Of a stretch of DNA of 64,000 nt, positions 45,277 to 54,211 are shown piece by piece; position 1 is the stretch's first letter; each line of letters starts with the position of its first letter. The stretch spans positions 434,001 to 498,000 of the forward strand of contig CAWJKM010000005.1 of assembly GCA_963843525.1 (NCBI GenBank). Direction: 5' to 3'. The stretch is from DATJPR01 sp963843525 (GTDB lineage: Bacteria > Bacteroidota > Ignavibacteria > UBA10030 > UBA6906). The notes beneath the pieces are model-generated. The model saw nothing but the letters and a program-made list of their open reading frames with translations. It was not told the origin of the DNA and made no database searches. A program made the position numbers and the translations under genes.

Positions 45277-47340
45277 ATGACCAAGTTCATTCGCGTCTTG
45301 TGCATTGCCCTTCTGGCATTCGCTGCCTCGCTCCCCGCTCAGGAGTTGCGTCCGCTCCGGATCGACGACCTGTTTGCCATGAAAAGGATCGCCGATCCTG
45401 CGCTTTCTCCGGATGGTCAATGGATCGTGTTCACCCTCACCACGGCGGATACCGCCACCAATAAGAACTATTCGGATCTCTGGATCATCGGGACGGATGG
45501 CCGGGGATTGCGACGGCTGACGAACGAGCCCGCTGCGGACCGGCGTGCAACGTGGAGTCCCGACGGCAAATGGATCCTCTTCGAATCGACACGATCGGGT
45601 TCATCACAGATTTGGATGATGAAACCGGACGGAAGCGTGTCTCAGCAGATCACGGCCATTTCGACCGGCGCCAGCCAGCCGGTCGTATCACCGGATGGCA
45701 AATGGCTCGCGTTCCTTTCCGAGGTCTTCCCGGAAAATTCCGCCCTCCCGTTTGCCGAAAGCGACTCGCTGAACAAGATCCATCTGGATCAGCTCGACCA
45801 CGGATTGGTGAAGGCGAAAATCTTCACCGGGCTTCTCTACCGTCACTGGGATGCGTGGGTGGACGGAAAACGGATTCATCTTTTTGTCCAACCCTTCCCC
45901 ACCGGACAGCCGCGCGATCTGACACCCGGCGACAGGGACGCAGTGCCGACATCTTCCACCTTTTCGGCGGGAACGGATTTTTCCTTTGCTCCGGATAGCA
46001 AGCTGATTGCCTATACGGCGACTCCCACCCCTCCGCATGAGGAGGCATGGCGGACAAATCACGACATCTATGAAGTCCCGGTCACCGGCGGCACTCCACG
46101 ACAGATCACGACCAATCCGGCCGCCGATGGATATCCGCAGTACTCGCCGGACGGCCGCTATATCGCCTACCGCGCTCAACGGAGACCGGACTATGAAGGG
46201 GACCGGTGGGAGCTGATGATTTACGATCGCCTGAACGGGGCAATCCGCACGTTGACCTCACAGTTTGATGCCTCCGTTGGCGCGCAGGTCTGGGCTCCCG
46301 ATAGCAAGGTGCTCTACTTTGACGCCGATGTCGAAGCGAACGATCCGCTCTATGCAGTCAGCCTGAAAGGAGACACTGTCCGGAAGATCGTCCCGGAGAA
46401 GACCAACCACGCGGTCTCCATCAGTCCCGACGGCAAGAAGCTCTACTTCCTTCAAGCCAGTGCCGTCCGCCCCGCAGAAATTTATAGTGTGAACAGTACC
46501 GGAAAGAACCTCACCCGGATCTCGGGAATCAACGATACGGTCTTCGCTCACCTCGACGTACCGGTGCCGCAAGCTTTCTGGTTTACGGGCGCAGCGGATG
46601 TTCGGGTGCACTCATGGCTCTTCTTCCCCCCCGGTTTCGATGCAACCAGGAAGTATCCTTTGATCATGCTGGTGCATGGAGGGCCGCAGGGATCGTGGGG
46701 CAATGCATGGTCCTATCGCTGGAATCCCCCTCTCTGGGCTGCGCAGGGATATATCGTTATCGCGCCGAATCCCCGCGGGAGCACGGGATTCGGACAGCAG
46801 TTCACCGACGACATCAATGGAGCGTGGGGAGGGAAAGTCTATGACGACTTGATGTGCGCTCTGGATACGGTGAGTAAACTCTCATTCGTCGACAGCACAC
46901 GGCGGGGTGCCGCAGGCGCTTCCTTCGGCGGGTACATGATGAACTGGTTTCTCGGCCATACGGGGACCAGGTTCAAGGCGATTGTCACGCACGACGGCGT
47001 CTACAATTTCGAAAGCATGTACGGCGCCACCGATGAGATCTGGTTCGATGAATGGGAGCATGGCGGAACGCCCTGGAATAGGCCGGCGGAGTATGCCCGC
47101 TATTCGCCGCACCGATTCGCGCAGAATTTCCGGACTCCGACTCTCGTCGTTCACGGGGGACACGATTTTCGAATTCCTGAAACCGAGGCAATGCAGCTCT
47201 TCACTGCGTTGCAGCGTCAGGGTGTCCCCTCAAAGTTCCTCTACTTTCCGGATGAAAGCCACTGGGTCTTGAAACCGGCAGACAGCAAACTCTGGCATCA
47301 GACGGTTTTCGGATGGCTGGACGAATGGGTGAAGCGGTAG
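45277..47340 (+). CDS. Secreted S9 family peptidase (prolyl oligopeptidase/DPP-like)
   Basis: A 687-residue exported serine peptidase. The signal peptide is MTKFIRVLCIALLAFAASLP. Residues about 25-430 form a TolB/WD40-like beta propeller with repeats such as SPDGQWIVF, SPDGKWILF, SPDGKWLAF and SPDGRYIAY. The hydrolase domain carries LIMLVHGGPQGSW, the Ser in GAAGASFGGYMMNWF, the Asp in VVHGGHDFRIPETE and the His in FPDESHWVLKPAD. The ATG 45277 with GGAGAT upstream is preferred over the longer reading that overlaps dcd. It is probably co-transcribed with dcd. Confidence 0.92.
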   Translation: MTKFIRVLCIALLAFAASLPAQELRPLRIDDLFAMKRIADPALSPDGQWIVFTLTTADTATNKNYSDLWIIGTDGRGLRRLTNEPAADRRATWSPDGKWILFESTRSGSSQIWMMKPDGSVSQQITAISTGASQPVVSPDGKWLAFLSEVFPENSALPFAESDSLNKIHLDQLDHGLVKAKIFTGLLYRHWDAWVDGKRIHLFVQPFPTGQPRDLTPGDRDAVPTSSTFSAGTDFSFAPDSKLIAYTATPTPPHEEAWRTNHDIYEVPVTGGTPRQITTNPAADGYPQYSPDGRYIAYRAQRRPDYEGDRWELMIYDRLNGAIRTLTSQFDASVGAQVWAPDSKVLYFDADVEANDPLYAVSLKGDTVRKIVPEKTNHAVSISPDGKKLYFLQASAVRPAEIYSVNSTGKNLTRISGINDTVFAHLDVPVPQAFWFTGAADVRVHSWLFFPPGFDATRKYPLIMLVHGGPQGSWGNAWSYRWNPPLWAAQGYIVIAPNPRGSTGFGQQFTDDINGAWGGKVYDDLMCALDTVSKLSFVDSTRRGAAGASFGGYMMNWFLGHTGTRFKAIVTHDGVYNFESMYGATDEIWFDEWEHGGTPWNRPAEYARYSPHRFAQNFRTPTLVVHGGHDFRIPETEAMQLFTALQRQGVPSKFLYFPDESHWVLKPADSKLWHQTVFGWLDEWVKR

Positions 47341-47361
47341 CGGTGGCGGGCGAACGGCGGG

Positions 47362-48336
47362 TCAGGCGGACTGGGATTTCCATGATTCCGTGGTCAGTCG
47401 CCGCTTCCTGAGTTCCTGCACTACAATGCCGTAGGCTGTATTGATTCTCTTCGTCTCACGTTCGGCGATCTCACGGAGTTGTGGTCCCAGCGCGCTGACT
47501 TTGTCGGGATGATACTGGCGGATCAGCCCGTGATACGCCTCCCTCGCGCGGACTGCGTCGTAATCCGCCGAGAGACTAAGGACGTTCAATGCCTCGCGGA
47601 GGCTGTTCGGGCTGCTGCCCGCCGTTGCCGCCTCGTGTTGCTTTCGTGCCTCGGCAAACTCGCGCGCCGTACGCTCTGCGTGAATTCTGGCCGCTCTTTC
47701 CTGCAGCACGGTTGCCGCCCAACGTCGTTCGGCCCTGGCGGCTTCCTCCCGCAAGAGTTCGATTTGTCCCCGGAGCTTCCGCTCCTCTGCACTCTCCTGG
47801 ATCGTCGCGCTTTTTTCCCGCTCTCCTTCGGACAATATGCCGGGTTCCGCCCGGTATTCTTTTTTCAGCCGCCACATCACAAATGCGAACATTGTGATCG
47901 AACTGTAGAGCAGCAACGGGAGGTCCATGCGGCTGAGAGCGAAGTGGCCGGAGAGCGGTGAGGGCGCAGCCGTGAACAGCCTGTACATCACGCTTCCGGC
48001 AACCCACACCAGCAGGTGTGTGGACGGTGACGGGAGCGGCGTTCCCAACTGATGGAAAAGACGAAGGCGATCGGATGATGAAAAGGGAAACATGATGAGC
48101 CGTACCAGCAATCCGACAAGGATGCAGGCAATCATCATGAGCCCAAATCGCTCTTCGCTGCCTAATGTTTTGAATACCTCTTCGGGAATCGCACTGCGGA
48201 TATACAATGCTTGCATCAGCGCGTACACCACGATGCCCGAGGAAAGCGTGAAGAGCCGTATGAGATACGGAAGAACCCGGCAGCGAATGATCAGTGCGAA
48301 AAGGGCCAGACCAAGAAGTCCGGCGAGAAGTTCCAT
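47362..48336 (-). CDS. Membrane protein with C-terminal J domain (DnaJ-like)
   Basis: An unusual J-domain protein of 324 residues. About five membrane helices (MELLAGLLGLALFALII, then LIRLFTLSSGIVVYALMQAL and FGLMMIACILVGLLVRLIMF) precede a charged coiled coil (KLRGQIELLREEAARAERRW, about 180-245). A C-terminal J domain follows, with EAYHGLIRQYHPDKVSALGP containing the HPD tripeptide that stimulates Hsp70. The start is uncertain: ATG 48336 begins just before the first helix, while ATG 48411 would add 25 residues. Partner and role are unknown; a membrane-bound DnaK recruiter is inferred. It is convergent with the S9 peptidase gene. Confidence 0.75.
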   Translation of the reverse strand: MELLAGLLGLALFALIIRCRVLPYLIRLFTLSSGIVVYALMQALYIRSAIPEEVFKTLGSEERFGLMMIACILVGLLVRLIMFPFSSSDRLRLFHQLGTPLPSPSTHLLVWVAGSVMYRLFTAAPSPLSGHFALSRMDLPLLLYSSITMFAFVMWRLKKEYRAEPGILSEGEREKSATIQESAEERKLRGQIELLREEAARAERRWAATVLQERAARIHAERTAREFAEARKQHEAATAGSSPNSLREALNVLSLSADYDAVRAREAYHGLIRQYHPDKVSALGPQLREIAERETKRINTAYGIVVQELRKRRLTTESWKSQSA

Positions 48337-48541
48337 GCGTGTGGTAAAACGTACTTCGAACTCACCGAGAAAGCAAGGGAGAAGGTCGCCATGTGTGCAC
48401 ATGCGTGACATGAGGCACGTACTTACATCGTGCCCTACCTCTCTTACTACCCATGTGTGGGAATTACACGATCGAATATGTATATTCCTGCGAACCCCAG
48501 ACGATCGTGAAAGGTGATCAGCCCTGAACGCGCCGATTTCA

Positions 48542-49696
48542 ATGACCTATCCGGTATGGGGAACGGAGATCGATCCCGCCGCCCGGGAGCAGATGGATTC
48601 CGCAATGTCACTGCCGGTGACCATTGCCGGAGCACTCATGCCCGACGCCCACGTCGGGTACGGACTCCCCATCGGCGGCGTGCTCGCAACAGAGGATGCC
48701 GTCATCCCGTATGGTGTCGGTGTTGATATAGCATGTCGCATGATGATGACCGTGTTCGATGTCCCGCCGACCGTGCTCCGGCAGGAAACGGCAATCTACC
48801 GGGACGCCATTGAGAGGAACACGCAGTTCGGTGTAGGGGCTGAATGGAAAGAGCGAAGACAACATCACGTGATGGAGGCGGATTGGAATATCTCCCCCGT
48901 GACAAAGTCGATCAAGGAGAAAGCCCATCGACAGCTCGGGACGTCGGGCTCCGGCAATCACTTCGTGGAATTCGGGGAGATCGTATTCGAGCACGAGGCT
49001 GCGGGTGTGCCTGCCGGTCAATATCTTGCGCTGCTCTCGCATAGCGGGAGCAGATATGCCGGCGCACAGATTGCAAATCATTATACGAAGATTGCAAAAT
49101 CCCATCATCCGGAACTCCAGGGCAACGCCAGAAATCTGGCCTGGCTGTCAATGGATCGGGACGGAGCGGAATACTGGGCTGCGATGGAGTTGATGGGAAT
49201 GTACGCCTCCGCAAACCATCATCTCATTCACGAGGCCATCATCCGGCAGCTCGGACATCCTGTCGTGAAACAGATCGAGAACCATCACAATTTCGCCTGG
49301 AAAGAAGTGCACAACGGCCGGACGATGATTGTCCACCGGAAGGGCGCCACTCCTGCTGGGAAAGGGATGCTGGGAATCATTCCCGGTTCCATGGGCGCTC
49401 CTGGTTTCCTCGTGGAAGGTCTCGGGAATCCCCTTTCGTTGAGCTCTACCTCCCACGGTGCAGGCAGAAGAATGTCCCGCAAAGAAGCGAAGCGGACGTC
49501 AACGTGGAAAGAAGCCCGGGAGTTTCTCCGGAAGGCCGGAGTTGAGTTGCTTTCGGCAGGGCTGGACGAAGTGCCGTGGGCGTACAAGGACATCGTGGGC
49601 GTGATGAAGGCACAGGCGGACCTGGCGAAACCTCTTGCGCGGTTCATGCCACGTCTCGTCAAGATGGCTCCCGGAGGAGAAATTCCGGAGGACTGA
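48542..49696 (+). CDS. rtcB: RtcB-family RNA ligase
   Basis: GTP-dependent 3'-phosphate/5'-OH RNA ligase used in tRNA repair or splicing. At 384 residues it is a little shorter than E. coli RtcB. Metal-binding and catalytic motifs are intact: ALMPDAHVGYGLPIGGVLAT, PYGVGVDIACRMMM (Asp and Cys), GTSGSGNHFVEFGE, LLSHSGSR, ENHHNFAWKE, HRKGATPAGKGMLGII and SSTSHGAGRRMSR, where the His is the guanylylated residue. No good Shine-Dalgarno precedes the ATG. The reading is open for 8 more codons upstream, so an unusual earlier start cannot be excluded. A macrodomain gene follows by 15 bp. Confidence 0.9.
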   Translation: MTYPVWGTEIDPAAREQMDSAMSLPVTIAGALMPDAHVGYGLPIGGVLATEDAVIPYGVGVDIACRMMMTVFDVPPTVLRQETAIYRDAIERNTQFGVGAEWKERRQHHVMEADWNISPVTKSIKEKAHRQLGTSGSGNHFVEFGEIVFEHEAAGVPAGQYLALLSHSGSRYAGAQIANHYTKIAKSHHPELQGNARNLAWLSMDRDGAEYWAAMELMGMYASANHHLIHEAIIRQLGHPVVKQIENHHNFAWKEVHNGRTMIVHRKGATPAGKGMLGIIPGSMGAPGFLVEGLGNPLSLSSTSHGAGRRMSRKEAKRTSTWKEAREFLRKAGVELLSAGLDEVPWAYKDIVGVMKAQADLAKPLARFMPRLVKMAPGGEIPED

Positions 49697-49711
49697 GAAG
49701 AGAGGCAGACC

Positions 49712-50239
49712 ATGAGTTCACGCACAACTCTTGTTCACGGGGATATTACAAAACAGGTCGTCGACGCGATTGTGAATGCCGCGAACTCATCGCTCATGGG
49801 AGGCGGTGGTGTTGATGGCGCCATTCACCGGGCAGGTGGGCCGGCGATACTGGAAGAGTGCAAACTCATCCGGAAGAAGCAAGGGGAGTGCCCGCCCGGC
49901 GAAGCGGTCATCACCTCCGGCGGTCTCCTCCCCGCACAGTATGTCATTCACACCGTTGGCCCCATCTGGCGCGGCGGGAACAATAATGAAGCGGCTGTCC
50001 TCGCACGGGCATATCGCAACAGCTTGCTGCTCGCAAAGCAACACGGGATCAAGAGCATCGCCTTCCCCTCGATCAGCACCGGTGTCTATGGCTACCCGAT
50101 TGAAAAGGCTGCGCGGGTCGCAGTCGAGACGGTGAAAGCGTCCCTTCATGAAGCAGCGAGCATAGAGGAGGTACGCTTTGTCGTGTTCACCGAATCGGAC
50201 CGGCTAGTTTACGAGAAGGCCCTCTCCGCCGATCACTAA
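49712..50239 (+). CDS. Macrodomain protein (YmdB/AF1521-type ADP-ribose hydrolase)
   Basis: A single-domain 175-residue macrodomain. LVHGDITKQVVDAIVNAANS and SSLMGGGGVDGAIHRAGG are the ADP-ribose pocket motifs with the catalytic Asn and Asp. CPPGEAVITSGGLLPAQYVI, HTVGPIW, FPSISTGVYGYPIEKAA and VVFTESDRLVYEKAL complete the fold. It likely removes O-acetyl or mono-ADP-ribose groups, or cleaves ADP-ribose 1''-phosphate. It is directly downstream of rtcB with GAGAGG before its ATG, so the two are co-transcribed; the shared job is inferred only from that pairing. Confidence 0.92.
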   Translation: MSSRTTLVHGDITKQVVDAIVNAANSSLMGGGGVDGAIHRAGGPAILEECKLIRKKQGECPPGEAVITSGGLLPAQYVIHTVGPIWRGGNNNEAAVLARAYRNSLLLAKQHGIKSIAFPSISTGVYGYPIEKAARVAVETVKASLHEAASIEEVRFVVFTESDRLVYEKALSADH

Positions 50240-50260
50240 CGACCGGCCACCGCGCATTGC

Positions 50261-50372
50261 TTACGGTCTACTGTCCACTGTTTACGTTCCACTGTTTACT
50301 GTCTACTGTCCACTGTCTACTGTCCACTGTTTACTGTCCACTGTTTACTGTCTACTGTCTACTCTCCACCCT
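50261..50372 (+). repeat. Short tandem heptamer repeat array (YYACTGT), 16 units
   Basis: Sixteen consecutive 7-bp units in register: TTACGGT, then alternating CTACTGT, CCACTGT and TTACTGT, ending CTACTCT and CCACCCT. Nearly all variation is in the first two bases (CT, CC or TT). The array starts 21 bp after the macrodomain stop and ends 32 bp before the 3' end of the convergent secreted-protein gene. There are no spacers, so it is not a CRISPR. Confidence 0.9.
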
Positions 50373-50404
50373 TCCCTTACCACAACCACGAATCGCTGGA
50401 GAGA

Positions 50405-51070
50405 TCACTTCAATACCATCAGCTTCTTCACGCCTGTGTATGTCTTTCCTCCGGCAACCGGCTGAGCTACCATCCTGTAGATATAACCGCCACTTGCCAG
50501 GTTGTGTGCGTCGGATCCGCCTGTGTCGGAGAATTTCACCGCGTGAAACCCGGCTTCTCTCGTTTCATTGACCAGCCTTGCCACCTCACGGCCCAGGATG
50601 TCGTACAGGACGATCGACACATGACTTTCAACGGGGAGATCATAGTAAATCGTTGTCGTCGGGTTAAAGGGATTGGGAAAATTCTGGTCAAGCTTGTATT
50701 CGTGCGGCCCGGTGTACTCGACCACGATCGACTTTGTCCAGCTATCTCCCGTTTTGTCCCGGATTTCAAAGTCCAGCGTGTCCCGGCTCTTCGGCTTCAC
50801 GTCGCGGCTCACGGCAAAGGTGAACGTCACATCGGATGATCCCGAAGCCTGAAGAGTTTTCACTGTGGCGTGGGACGACGAAACGGTGAGGCCGGGATGA
50901 TTTCCAATCAATTGTACCGATACCCCCTGTGCCGTCATTGTCTGGGACTCATTTGCCACGGTGAGCACGATGGTGTTCCCCTTGGTGTCAGCTGGGACTT
51001 TATATACCGTCTGAGCCACCGCAGACGAAGAGAGAATAGCACCTAAGATGCACAACAATGCTCGTATCAT
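50405..51070 (-). CDS. Small secreted protein with T9SS type A C-terminal sorting domain
   Basis: A 221-residue exported protein. A signal peptide (LCILGAILSSSAVAQ) is followed by an Ig-like beta domain (about 20-115: NTIVLTVANESQTMTAQGVS, then SSDVTFTFAVSRDVKPKSRD). The C-terminal 90 residues form a type IX secretion sorting domain: YKLDQNFPNPFNPTTTIYYD, SIVLYDILGREVARLV and ending TGVKKLMVLK. It should cross the outer membrane through T9SS and be attached or released at the surface. It is the third gene of a three-gene minus-strand secreted-protein operon and the only one with a recognisable sorting domain. Confidence 0.88.
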   Translation of the reverse strand: MIRALLCILGAILSSSAVAQTVYKVPADTKGNTIVLTVANESQTMTAQGVSVQLIGNHPGLTVSSSHATVKTLQASGSSDVTFTFAVSRDVKPKSRDTLDFEIRDKTGDSWTKSIVVEYTGPHEYKLDQNFPNPFNPTTTIYYDLPVESHVSIVLYDILGREVARLVNETREAGFHAVKFSDTGGSDAHNLASGGYIYRMVAQPVAGGKTYTGVKKLMVLK

Positions 51071-51123
51071 GGATAATCACCCAAAGATGAATAAGAAAAG
51101 CCGTATCCTTCAATAAGATTCTG

Positions 51124-54100
51124 TTAGTGTTTCCGCTCTACGTACACATCCCCTATTCCGACCACCGGCGTTTCTCCCGTATTCGCAATGGCTGTTCCGA
51201 CGGGACGAACCATGACCTTCTGCCCTGCCCATGGAGCCACATTGATCACTTTTACCCCTGAACTCCCACGTGCATCGCTGAGGGGAGACACTGTTCCAGC
51301 GGCGCTTTTCAGATCGATCCGGAACGATCTCGCAGGAAAGACATTCGTACCCTTGGTTCCGAGCGTATCTTCTCGAACGGTCGTCTGAATGTCGGCATTC
51401 ACGATCAGGTATCGCGCGTTGGCTGGAATGGCAACGCTATCCGTGCCCAGGTAGTCCCAGGCATTTTCTGCGGTCGCCATGAGGGGCTTCGTGTGGTCGA
51501 TCGGCTTGAACGGAAGAACCGTCGTATCACCTGCTGCCGTCACAAGTTTGAGCGGCCCGATTTCGAATGAGACGAATGAGCCATTTTTCACACTTTCGAG
51601 CGTCACGCGCCGATGCAGTTCGGTTTCCATCATGGGCCCTGGTATCGACTGCAGCTGGTACCCTCCATCACTCACCCGTTTGATCTCATAGGGAGAGGTG
51701 CCGGATTGGTCTGTCCAGAGGCGTACGTCGTTAGAGAGCGAGGATCCCCGTTCCTGGAGCGTTGTCGCCGGCCACTGCCCTGAGCTGCTCACCATCGTGG
51801 GTCCTCCCCAGGACGAATAGGTCTGCTGGTTGAGCCAGACTTGGTTGGCGGTATTTCCGTACAGCACATCTATCCTCCAGGTCGACCCACCTCGTGATTG
51901 TGGGCTTATAGTCGGGTAATAATCTGAAATGCCGGTCTGGTGACTGAATTCGGTATAATAGCTGCTCCACCCTGTCCCTCCATAAGTGCCGTACTTGTAG
52001 ATGATGCGATACTCGCTCTGTCCTGATCGTTGAGCGGCCCAGGCAATGTGAGGAACATCACTACCATCGACTGCGATAGAAGAGTTTCTATCGTAGATTG
52101 TCCCGACTCCGCTTGCGACACTGAGCTCCGAGAGCCAATTGGTGCCATTGTACTTCTTTGAACACACTCCCCAATACCGTGTATCATAACTCAAAAGGAG
52201 GAAATTACTCCCGGGCGCAAGACTCGGATGCCAGACATAGGAGGCATTGGAGACATTGGGAATTGTCGTCAGTGTAGTCCAGCTTCCCCCCAGGTTGGTC
52301 GATTTCATAAAGCATGGCCCGACGCTGCTACAGACTACGACCACCAGTTGCGACGTGCCGAGTTCCGAAATCAAGGGGTAGATGTTCCATTGGTTCTGCT
52401 GGATGATTACGACGCTTTCAGCGCTTGCCGGGCGAATCGGCGTTCCCCAGGTAATGCCGCCGTCCGTGCTTTTGTTGTACCAGAGAGCAAACGCGTTGGC
52501 ATTGAGTTGGCGTTGCCAGACAACATGAACCGAGCCGTCGTGTGCGACCACTATGCTTGCATCGTTATTGCTTCCGTTGCCAGAACTGATCCGTGTCGTC
52601 GTGTCCCATGTCGCGGAATTGAGATCTTTTCGCCGGTAGATAATCTCCCCTGCGCTTTCGTAAACCTCGTGGAACTTCGTCCCATGGATAGCCGCATGCC
52701 TTTCGCCGGTGTAGGCTGTGGCACCACTTCCTGCAGATTTGTTCTGGAATGCAAAACCTTGAGCGATAGGCTGGTAAAAAACGGAATCAGTCTTGTCGGT
52801 GTAGTCAACATTTACAAACCATTCCCCACCCGAAAGGGCATTAGTAAGTTGGAAGAATTCTGCTCCGCACATGCTATTGACAGGCAGGGTAAAGAGATCG
52901 TATTCTTGACCCGCTTGCCAGTTGATAGCACTCCGTTGCGATGAGGAGAATTTCTGGTAGCGGTAGCTTCCAATTGTCACCGGGGTGTCAGTCGCAGTGA
53001 ATCCATAGTCTGAGGTGATCGAGCCGAAACTCACTCCGCTATATTGCAGCGGCCACCGAAAGGTTGCGACCATCGAATACACCGAATCACCCGATGTGAA
53101 ATTGATCGACGGCTTTGCTCGAACGACAAGACTTGTGGCATTCGTTGGTAAGAAGATACCTGCCTTGATCTGTGCCTCGCGACGTAAGCCTCCTCGAATC
53201 CATGCATCAGTTGAATTCACATGATAGAAGAAGCTCGCGGTGTCCCCGACGAACACGTATACATCGCCCCCAGCAGGAAACTTCAACTTTTCGCGAACCA
53301 CTCCGGAAGAGGCGTCAAACACCCATACTTCGCCGGTCTTCACCGGAGGGCCAACCGTTGAGGAATCAAAATCTATTCGCTGTACTATGATTTTCGTGCA
53401 GTCTGAAGAAAGCAGCGCTTCTGTCGAGCGAAATGGAAATGCCGCAGGAGTCGAACAAAGTCCTGAAACTGGATCATATACCAGATAGTGGTTGTCGGCG
53501 TTGCCTGCCGTAGGATAGTTGTATCCTACAAGCGCCAAGCCACGTTTTCCGTCTTCAATAAGCTTAATCGAAGTTGGAGGCCCGATGTCGAAGAGCCGTC
53601 GGCTCCAGTAGATTGCATGAGTAGTTGGATCAACTGCTTCAATGTACCTATCGGTGGACAGTGAGTCTTCATACCCGATGTAGAGCCTCGACTGATCAAC
53701 AGATGGGAATATAATATTGGCGCGCAATGCTTCGTTCTGAAATGAGTCGATTGGATCAAGAGTCGACTTATCCAAAACTTTAACAACCCCAGTCTCTACT
53801 CCCCCGCTGTCGAGAGTCATTGAAAGAATCAAGCGATTCGTGCCTACTATGTCTGGGAAGAGACGAGCTGACTCTACGTTAGTACCCAAAGTAATGGTAT
53901 TCCCAGTGTCTTGCGTACTTGTGGCGATCAAATAGTTGCCATCGCATTGAAACACCCAATCCTCAGATGAATTCCAAAAGACAGTCAAAAAAGGGGAATC
54001 CACCGATAGAAAATGGGAAGTCGATTTAGTAAGCAGGTCAGTTCTCATAATCTCGGTCAAGCTGTCCCTTGGATGGGCGGCAAAACCGTAGGGTTGAGCT

Positions 54101-54195
54101 GTCGCTTGGCTTGTCCATGCGAATGCGGCAAGCGTAATCCCACATAGCAACCTGTCAAAGAGTCGAAAATGCACGTTATATGTCATCGGATTCAT
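51124..54195 (-). CDS. Large secreted protein with Asp-box (BNR) beta-propeller repeats
   Basis: An exported protein of about 1,023 residues and unknown function. The signal region is LLCGITLAAFAWTSQATAQP. The N-terminal third has beta-propeller-like repeats (VWVFDASSGVVREKLKFPAG). The middle has sialidase-type Asp boxes (KSTDGGITWG and KSTNLGGSW, matching SxDxGxxW). The last 250 residues end in a beta-rich domain (PARSFRIDLKSAAGTVSPLS) with no T9SS sorting motif. Codon use looks more AT-rich than the neighbours. ATG 54195 or 54186 are both possible starts; GGAGG lies 2 or 11 nt before them. It follows the upstream secreted gene by 16 bp. Confidence 0.75.
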   Translation of the reverse strand: MNPMTYNVHFRLFDRLLCGITLAAFAWTSQATAQPYGFAAHPRDSLTEIMRTDLLTKSTSHFLSVDSPFLTVFWNSSEDWVFQCDGNYLIATSTQDTGNTITLGTNVESARLFPDIVGTNRLILSMTLDSGGVETGVVKVLDKSTLDPIDSFQNEALRANIIFPSVDQSRLYIGYEDSLSTDRYIEAVDPTTHAIYWSRRLFDIGPPTSIKLIEDGKRGLALVGYNYPTAGNADNHYLVYDPVSGLCSTPAAFPFRSTEALLSSDCTKIIVQRIDFDSSTVGPPVKTGEVWVFDASSGVVREKLKFPAGGDVYVFVGDTASFFYHVNSTDAWIRGGLRREAQIKAGIFLPTNATSLVVRAKPSINFTSGDSVYSMVATFRWPLQYSGVSFGSITSDYGFTATDTPVTIGSYRYQKFSSSQRSAINWQAGQEYDLFTLPVNSMCGAEFFQLTNALSGGEWFVNVDYTDKTDSVFYQPIAQGFAFQNKSAGSGATAYTGERHAAIHGTKFHEVYESAGEIIYRRKDLNSATWDTTTRISSGNGSNNDASIVVAHDGSVHVVWQRQLNANAFALWYNKSTDGGITWGTPIRPASAESVVIIQQNQWNIYPLISELGTSQLVVVVCSSVGPCFMKSTNLGGSWTTLTTIPNVSNASYVWHPSLAPGSNFLLLSYDTRYWGVCSKKYNGTNWLSELSVASGVGTIYDRNSSIAVDGSDVPHIAWAAQRSGQSEYRIIYKYGTYGGTGWSSYYTEFSHQTGISDYYPTISPQSRGGSTWRIDVLYGNTANQVWLNQQTYSSWGGPTMVSSSGQWPATTLQERGSSLSNDVRLWTDQSGTSPYEIKRVSDGGYQLQSIPGPMMETELHRRVTLESVKNGSFVSFEIGPLKLVTAAGDTTVLPFKPIDHTKPLMATAENAWDYLGTDSVAIPANARYLIVNADIQTTVREDTLGTKGTNVFPARSFRIDLKSAAGTVSPLSDARGSSGVKVINVAPWAGQKVMVRPVGTAIANTGETPVVGIGDVYVERKH

Positions 54196-54211
54196 TGCCT
54201 CCAAAAATTCC

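Noticed and set aside
50261..50372. CRISPR-like array
   Set aside because: The 7-bp units are directly adjacent with no unique spacers, and no cas genes are in the window.
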